Source of the DNA: Candidatus Bathyarchaeum sp.
GTDB taxonomy: Archaea; Thermoproteota; Bathyarchaeia; Bathyarchaeales; Bathyarchaeaceae
Length of the DNA: 8,302 bases
Direction: 5' to 3'
Assembly: GCA_003096255.1 (NCBI GenBank)
Contig: PIXS01000085.1
Location: 1-8,302, forward strand
Positions within the stretch are counted from its first letter, which is position 1, and each line of letters starts with the position of its first letter. Shown piece after piece: positions 1 through 4,234 of the stretch. The translations under genes were made by a program, and so were the position numbers. Below the pieces are notes generated by a model. It was not told the origin of the DNA, searched no databases, and saw only the letters and a program-made list of their open reading frames with translations.

Positions 1-1174
1 CTTCTTTTAATACAACCTGCAGAACAAGTTTTTCTCTGCGTTCTTGAATGATTCTGTAATCGGTTACACAGTCAAACTTGTCGAAATATGTAAGATTGTT
101 CAGAGGAGAAATGATTTCCCCATTTGGCAAAACTATGAAGTCTTCAAATCTGCCTTCCAATACTTTCATTAAAGGCAATCCTCGTCCACATGAGCAAATT
201 TCATCGCACGGGGTTCCAACATCACCAATCCTGTAGCGTATTAGAGGCATTGCATAATTCCAGAGAGGAGTGAGAAGGATTTCGCCGCTTTCTTCAGCAG
301 CCACAGGCTCGTTATCTTTAACAAATTCTGTTGTTACCAAATCTGTGTTAATGTGGTATCCAATTCGTCCAGAGCATTCCCAAGCAATGTCTCCTGCTTC
401 TGTGCACCCATAGGTGTCGAATATTTCGGTTCCGAAGGCAGAGTTTATTATCTTTCTGCTGTTATCGTCAAGTAACTCGCCGAATCCAAACATGAGGCGA
501 GGAGATAACGATTTGTCGCTCTTTTCCAGTTCCCGAGCCAACATAAGAAGGTAACTTGGATAGCAGTCAATTACATCTGGATTGAAGTTGACTAGATTGT
601 CTAATACTTCTGCAATCGGCGATTGTGTGTTAAATTTTACTTTCTTAGAAAAACCGAAGTGTATCAGTAAAGAGCCGAAAAGGGTTCGTTTAACGGGTTG
701 TCTTACAACCGTTAATAACGCGTATCTGTCTTTGAAAAATTGCCCTCCATTTTCCAAATAATGTCTGAGCCCGTTTGCAGTCATGATGTGAGAAGCCCTT
801 TTGTCTGCGAGTATTGTCAATGGGTTACCTGTTGAACCAGAAGTCACCCCTTTACGGCATTTCGTGGCATTGACCCTCTTTGAAATTAATGAATCAAAAT
901 TGTTCTGAATATCTGCTTTTGTAAGAACAGGAATTTTGCAGAGGTCTTCAACAGACTTTACAGTATTTGGATTGAATTTTGCCTCTTTGAATCTTTGATG
1001 ATAAAAAGGAACGTTTGCATCTGCATAACTCAAGAGGTTACGGAGTCGCCTCAATTGCAATTTTTCTAAATCTGCAGGAGACAGCCAAGTGTTCTTTCTT
1101 AGTGCCCTGAGACGGTATAGCGTACGCGACCAGTGATAAAAGCTGCCAAAACTGGATAGCATTCTCTTCAACAC
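1..1174 (-). CDS. CapK/PaaK-like adenylate-forming enzyme, C-terminus cut by window edge
   Basis: The minus strand stays open from 1174 to base 1, giving 391 residues and no stop. The protein resembles the phenylacetate-CoA ligase/CapK branch of AMP-forming enzymes, which activate a carboxylate as an acyl-adenylate. Visible motifs are PVLTKADI (82-89), the phosphate-binding loop TSGSTGNP (111-118), YGCTEAGD (255-262), RYRIGD (313-318) and GRFEDF (341-346). A cysteine group, C323-x3-C327-x-C329 followed by GR, could hold a metal. No signal peptide is seen, so it is probably cytoplasmic. Family members often run about 430-460 residues, so some tens of residues are missing. The start is taken as GTG at 1174; TTG at 1177 or ATG at 1160-1162 are alternatives, and an in-frame TAA lies just upstream. 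The gene follows the rhodanese by 55 bases and may share its transcript, although a TATA-like TTAAATTTT (1230-1238) could give it its own promoter. The substrate cannot be read from sequence; CapK relatives often sit in surface-polysaccharide clusters. Confidence 0.85.
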   Translation of the reverse strand, partial: MLKRMLSSFGSFYHWSRTLYRLRALRKNTWLSPADLEKLQLRRLRNLLSYADANVPFYHQRFKEAKFNPNTVKSVEDLCKIPVLTKADIQNNFDSLISKRVNATKCRKGVTSGSTGNPLTILADKRASHIMTANGLRHYLENGGQFFKDRYALLTVVRQPVKRTLFGSLLIHFGFSKKVKFNTQSPIAEVLDNLVNFNPDVIDCYPSYLLMLARELEKSDKSLSPRLMFGFGELLDDNSRKIINSAFGTEIFDTYGCTEAGDIAWECSGRIGYHINTDLVTTEFVKDNEPVAAEESGEILLTPLWNYAMPLIRYRIGDVGTPCDEICSCGRGLPLMKVLEGRFEDFIVLPNGEIISPLNNLTYFDKFDCVTDYRIIQERREKLVLQVVLKE

Positions 1175-1229
1175 CAAGTTATTCCATTAACTACCATTCT
1201 TTCTTACTGTGGCCATGCATTGGTTTGGG

Positions 1230-1775
1230 TTAAATTTTGTCATTTAATTTTTTTGTGTATTTTCTGTAAATTATTACAATTACGATTACTACTACACATA
1301 ACGTGGCAGCCAAGAATACTGGCAGTATCCATGACGGAAACTCGTGAACAACGGGATAGTTAGCAGATTCCCACGCTTCAATTCCGCCTAGAACATTGAA
1401 GACTTTGGTGAAATTGTTGGAATCATGGATGCCTGAGGCTTGAGCACTACGTCCTCCTACTTTGCAATACACGATTATTTCTGAATCCTTATGTTGTGAT
1501 ATTTCGTCCAGTCTCGATTCGAGTTCTGTTACAGGTATTAAAACAGCGTTTTCTAAGTGGCCTTCATCATATTCGCTCTGAGTTCTAACGTCTAAAATCA
1601 TGAGGTCGGGATAAGTGCCATTAGTAATCATGTTATTTGCGGTAGCCACGTCTACGCTGGTATATGGTTTGCCATAAACCAAATTTGTTGGGCAAAAAAT
1701 GGTTGCACCTAAGAACAATGTTGTCACTGAAAGAACAATCAGAATAACAAAGGAAACTTGTTTCTGGAAAACCAA
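1230..1775 (-). CDS. Secreted, membrane-anchored single-domain rhodanese
   Basis: A 181-residue protein in three parts. Residues 7-27 form an N-terminal hydrophobic signal or anchor. Residues 38-143 are a rhodanese fold with LDVRTQSEYDEGHL (61-74) and the active-site loop YCKVGGRS (103-110), where C104 is the expected persulfide-carrying cysteine. Residues 145-176 are EFPSW, a hydrophobic span (about 150-169) and a basic tail (RKYTKK). Rhodaneses transfer sulfane sulfur, but single-domain forms can do other thiol or redox chemistry, so the substrate is unknown. The arrangement places the catalytic domain outside the cytoplasmic membrane. The start is TTG at 1775, chosen because no ATG or GTG lies between it and the upstream in-frame TAG, and GGAAG (1785-1789) sits nine bases ahead. 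An ATG at 1788-1790 is out of frame and hits TGA after three codons. The C-terminal tail matches that of the NosD-like protein at the right edge. Confidence 0.87.
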   Translation of the reverse strand: MVFQKQVSFVILIVLSVTTLFLGATIFCPTNLVYGKPYTSVDVATANNMITNGTYPDLMILDVRTQSEYDEGHLENAVLIPVTELESRLDEISQHKDSEIIVYCKVGGRSAQASGIHDSNNFTKVFNVLGGIEAWESANYPVVHEFPSWILPVFLAATLCVVVIVIVIIYRKYTKKLNDKI

Positions 1776-1812
1776 AATTTCAGACTTCCATTCCCCCGTT
1801 AATTTCTAACAA

Positions 1813-1824
1813 AAATAATAAAAG
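1813..1824 (-). promoter_or_regulatory. TATA-like element for the rhodanese gene (possibly bidirectional with nep1)
   Basis: The minus strand reads CTTTTATTATTT. Its centre lies about 27 bases from a start point near 1793, giving a leader of roughly 18 bases that still contains the GGAAG ribosome site at 1785-1789. The same AT-rich block could serve nep1 on the plus strand, starting near 1846, because no better TATA box is visible in the 102-base divergent gap. The placement rule is established for archaea; the assignment is inference. Confidence 0.4.
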
Positions 1825-1877
1825 CATTGGGGTTAGGGGCAAAATCTTAACTTGCAACCTTTGTTTGTAGGTTATGG

Positions 1878-2585
1878 GTGTCAGGTTTGCTTGTTATGGT
1901 GTTAGCTGAAGCTGCTCTTGAAACTGTTCCTGAAGCATTGTGGAATCACCCCGCTGTGAAACGCCACGCCAAGAAACAACGAAAAACCGCAGGGCAGCTT
2001 CTTCTTGACAGATCCCTACATCACCATGCCATGAAACGGCTAGACGATAACCTGAAGAGGGGACGCCCAGACATCACACATTTTTGTCTTCTTGAAGCCC
2101 TTGGCTCACCCCTCAACAAGGAAGGATTGCTTCAAATTTACGTTCACACCCGAGAAGACAAGGTCATTACAGTAGACCCAAAAACTAGGCTGCCCAAAAA
2201 CTATAGCCGCTTCATCGGACTCATGGAACAGCTATTCCAGCAGGGAAAGGTTCCATCCGAAGGAGAAACCCTCCTGAAGCTAGAACAAAAAACGCTACAG
2301 CAGCTCCTCGCTGAAACAGAAGCAGACCACATCCTAGCCTTCAGCAGAGAAGGCAAACCAAAAACCCTCACAGAAGCTGTAGCAAGCCTCAAACCAAAAC
2401 AACGACCAGCAATAATCATAGGCGCTTTCCCCCACGGGCACTTGTCAGACGCTACAGTCCAGTTGGCGGACGAGCTTGTGTGCATTGACTCGGAGATGCT
2501 GGAGGCATGGACCGTAACTTCACGGGCAATCTACGAGTACGAACAAGCCATCTCATTACCTAAGAAAAGATTGGGTGAAAGCTGA
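1878..2585 (+). CDS. nep1: rRNA small-subunit pseudouridine N1-methyltransferase Nep1
   Basis: Nep1 (Emg1 in eukaryotes) is a SPOUT-class, SAM-dependent enzyme that methylates N1 of a pseudouridine in the helix 31 loop of 16S rRNA and assists small-subunit assembly. The 235 residues carry the family landmarks: an LAEAALETVP opening (9-18), LLDRSLHHHAMKRL (42-55), RGRPDITH (61-68), TRLPKNYSRF (103-112), the glycine-rich cofactor segment IIGAFPHGHLS (180-190) and EAWTV (209-213), part of the C-terminal knot. Length fits the archaeal family, which is about 205-235 residues. The start is GTG at 1878: the reading frame has TAA at 1848-1850, no ATG intervenes, and AGGT (1869-1872) is a plausible ribosome site. 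An ATG at 1874 is out of frame. The gene is divergent from the rhodanese and convergent with purE. Confidence 0.95.
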   Translation: MSGLLVMVLAEAALETVPEALWNHPAVKRHAKKQRKTAGQLLLDRSLHHHAMKRLDDNLKRGRPDITHFCLLEALGSPLNKEGLLQIYVHTREDKVITVDPKTRLPKNYSRFIGLMEQLFQQGKVPSEGETLLKLEQKTLQQLLAETEADHILAFSREGKPKTLTEAVASLKPKQRPAIIIGAFPHGHLSDATVQLADELVCIDSEMLEAWTVTSRAIYEYEQAISLPKKRLGES

Positions 2586-2628
2586 TTAGCAGCCTTCATA
2601 TTTGTAGCCTAATAGCAGCAGATTGTTG

Positions 2629-2643
2629 AAAACAGTGTTTTTT
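2629..2643 (+). terminator. Short palindrome plus T-run between convergent nep1 and purE
   Basis: AAAACA-G-TGTTTT (2629-2641) is a near-perfect inverted repeat overlapping a run of six T (2638-2643), placed about 45 bases after the nep1 stop and just before the purE stop. U-rich ends are the known archaeal termination signal, so this probably ends nep1 transcripts. The symmetric arms could also act weakly on the other strand. The palindrome itself may be incidental. Confidence 0.4.
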
Positions 2644-2644
2644 C

Positions 2645-3169
2645 TTAAACTGCTAGCCTGTTAACGTCTTTCTTTTGGGTGACCTTTTTCACTTCTTCTG
2701 CGCTTTCGTAGACTGCCTTTGCCATCTTCTCCTTGAATGCCAGTAAACATTTTTTCAGTTCAGGGGTGGATATTGCTAAGATTCTTGTGGCTACTAGGGC
2801 AGCGTTTTCTGGTTTAACAACGTAGGCAACAGGAATCCCCTTCGGCATCGCGGTGGAGGAAAACACTTTGGCGTTTCCATGTTTGTCAGAGTCTGGAGGA
2901 CATGCAATAACAGGGAATCTGGTGTATCCTGCAACAACGCCTGAGAGGGCATCGGATAGTCCTGCGACTGTGATGTAGACGATGGTGTCGCCGCTTTCTT
3001 CATTTTTCTTTAGGTCATTCAGTAGCTTCTCTGGGGTTCTGTGGGCAGAAGCCACATTATACACAACGTTAACTGGAAACTTTTCCTTTTTCAGGAAACT
3101 CTTGATTTTAGACGCAAAAGACAGGTCTCTTGGAGACCCCATCAATACAACAATCTTCTTCTCTGGCAT
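2645..3169 (-). CDS. purE: PurE-family AIR carboxylase / N5-CAIR mutase, class II-like
   Basis: PurE makes 4-carboxy-5-aminoimidazole ribonucleotide in purine synthesis. Class I rearranges N5-CAIR made by PurK, while class II carboxylates AIR directly with CO2. The 174 residues show the nucleotide-binding MGSPRD (10-15), SAHRTP (41-46, His43 expected at the active site), the core loop VAGLSDALSG (68-77), ACPPDSD (89-95) and FSSTAMPKGIPV (103-114). The ALSG, ACPP and FSS-MP pattern, and the lack of the class I HLPG motif, place it nearer to class II. However, the usual AGRSN reads AGLSD here, and SAHRTP is the class I form. No purK is in the window. Residues after about 150 form a charged tail (KKVTQKKDVNRLAV). 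The ATG at 3169 lies 21 bases after the proC stop on the same strand, so the two probably share a transcript. Family is secure; class and reaction are inferred. Confidence 0.9.
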   Translation of the reverse strand: MPEKKIVVLMGSPRDLSFASKIKSFLKKEKFPVNVVYNVASAHRTPEKLLNDLKKNEESGDTIVYITVAGLSDALSGVVAGYTRFPVIACPPDSDKHGNAKVFSSTAMPKGIPVAYVVKPENAALVATRILAISTPELKKCLLAFKEKMAKAVYESAEEVKKVTQKKDVNRLAV

Positions 3170-3190
3170 ACATACACACTCGTTAAATGG

Positions 3191-3991
3191 TTATTCCCAC
3201 TGCTTTCTAATCGTTTCGCTTTTACGTGTTGCAGCCTCAACAGCCCGTATCAAAGCCTGCCTAACCTGACTGCCCTCAAGCTCATAGATGGCTTCGATGG
3301 TGGTTCCTCCAGGCGTCGTAACCATGTCCCGTATCTGGGCAGCAGTTTTGCCTGACTCCAGCACAAGCTTTGCTGTTCCAAGAACCGCCTGACCTGCACT
3401 AAACAAAGCCAAGTCCCGGGGCAAACCAGCCTTCAAACCAGCATACGTAAGAGCCTCAACTATAATCGACAGGTATCCTGGACCGCTTCCGCTCACAGCA
3501 GTCACAGCATCCATATGCTTTTCTTCAACTTCCATGCCAAGCCCCATCATGCTCAATAGCCCTTTGACTTTTTCGCGGTCTTCCTTGGTTACGTCGTCGT
3601 CGCAGCAGTAGGCAGTAAATGATTCCTGAACCAGAATGGCAAGATTCGGCATAATCCTAACAAAACGGGCTTCAGGCACAAGCCGTTTACAGAAGCCAAC
3701 AGTAACGGCGGCAGCTGACGAAACCACAAGTTTGCCCGCGATTTCTTTTTCTATCTCTTTTAGGACAGGCGCTACAATTTGGGGCTTAACAGACAAGAAC
3801 ACTATATCTGATGCTTGGGCAGCCTTCTTGTTGTCGCTGGTGACGGCTACTCCCAGCTTTTCTAGTTCAGCTAGTTTTTCTGGCTGCATGTCCGCGGCTG
3901 TTATCTTTCCTTTGTATCCGCTCTTCAGCAGGCTTTTGATTACGGAGCCGCCTATCACGCCTGCGCCGATTACTGCAATACTGTCATTCAT
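3191..3991 (-). CDS. proC: Pyrroline-5-carboxylate reductase
   Basis: ProC reduces 1-pyrroline-5-carboxylate to L-proline with NAD(P)H, the last step of proline synthesis, in the cytoplasm. The 266-residue protein has an N-terminal Rossmann fold with GAGVIGGS (9-16), the conserved FLSVKPQ (65-71) and VRIMPN (111-116), then a helical dimerisation domain with AVSGSGPGY (165-173) and the family signature VTTPGGTTIEAI (224-235). Length is close to the usual 270. The frame extends upstream to 4075, but ATG at 3991 is preferred: it puts the dinucleotide-binding strand at residue 4 and lies seven bases after GGAAGGGA, while the longer start would sit upstream of the probable TATA box. SGSGPGY in place of the common SGSGPAY is a conservative change. 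The gene leads a two-gene unit with purE. Confidence 0.95.
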   Translation of the reverse strand: MNDSIAVIGAGVIGGSVIKSLLKSGYKGKITAADMQPEKLAELEKLGVAVTSDNKKAAQASDIVFLSVKPQIVAPVLKEIEKEIAGKLVVSSAAAVTVGFCKRLVPEARFVRIMPNLAILVQESFTAYCCDDDVTKEDREKVKGLLSMMGLGMEVEEKHMDAVTAVSGSGPGYLSIIVEALTYAGLKAGLPRDLALFSAGQAVLGTAKLVLESGKTAAQIRDMVTTPGGTTIEAIYELEGSQVRQALIRAVEAATRKSETIRKQWE

Positions 3992-3998
3992 CACATGT

Positions 3999-4006
3999 TC
4001 CCTTCC
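3999..4006 (-). promoter_or_regulatory. Ribosome binding site deciding the proC start
   Basis: The minus strand reads GGAAGGGA, seven bases before ATG at 3991. It supports the 266-residue ProC over a 294-residue reading that starts at 4075. A GTG at 3994 is also in frame but spaced less well. Confidence 0.6.
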
Positions 4007-4042
4007 ATAAGTTTGTTGTCTAACATTTCCGAAGTTCCTCAC

Positions 4043-4051
4043 TAATAAAAT
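4043..4051 (-). promoter_or_regulatory. TATA-like element for the proC-purE unit
   Basis: The minus strand reads ATTTTATTA, centred near 4047. The usual archaeal distance predicts a transcript start near 4020, giving a leader of about 29 bases that includes the proC ribosome site. This position lies inside the upstream extension of the proC frame, which argues that the extension is not translated. Confidence 0.45.
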
Positions 4052-4127
4052 CTTCTTGAGCACATCTAGAGCCAAAAAACTGCTGTTTATGTTCTGTTTT
4101 TGTCATATTGTTGCTTTGGTAATACGG

Positions 4128-4136
4128 CTTTATTTT
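4128..4136 (+). promoter_or_regulatory. TATA-like element for lonB
   Basis: CTTTATTTT is the best TATA-like stretch on the plus strand of the 3992-4234 divergent gap. It would start transcription near 4158 and leave a leader of about 77 bases before the TTG start of lonB. A T-rich stretch further upstream (4085-4120) could hold alternatives. The rest of this 243-base gap contains no open frame I believe and no RNA gene. Confidence 0.35.
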
Positions 4137-4221
4137 GGTTGAAGACGTTTTCCTGTTTTGTTCAGGACACATAAGCTAAGTGGGAAGCTTGTAATCCCTG
4201 ATTGGCAGTCAATCGATAGGC

Positions 4222-4226
4222 AGGAG
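4222..4226 (+). promoter_or_regulatory. Ribosome binding site for the TTG start of lonB
   Basis: AGGAG lies eight bases before TTG at 4235. An in-frame TAG at 4217-4219 leaves no room for an earlier start, and the next Met codon in the frame is deep in the coding region. The non-ATG start is therefore well supported. Confidence 0.7.
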
Positions 4227-4234
4227 AACAGAAT

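Noticed and set aside
1..1229. Apparent long gene-free stretch at the left edge
   Set aside because: The minus strand is one continuous open frame with clear adenylate-forming motifs; it merely lacks a stop because the window ends first.
1690..1695. Possible lipoprotein cysteine C28 at the end of the rhodanese signal segment
   Set aside because: The residues before it (T-I-F) do not fit a lipobox, which needs a small residue at -1.
3636..4010. 124-residue plus-strand frame opposite proC
   Set aside because: It is fully antisense to a secure gene, with low-complexity Ser/Thr/Ala composition typical of a reverse-frame shadow.
3992..4075. N-terminal extension of ProC by 28 residues
   Set aside because: The Rossmann strand starts right after ATG 3991, a good ribosome site precedes that ATG, and the extension overlaps the likely TATA box.
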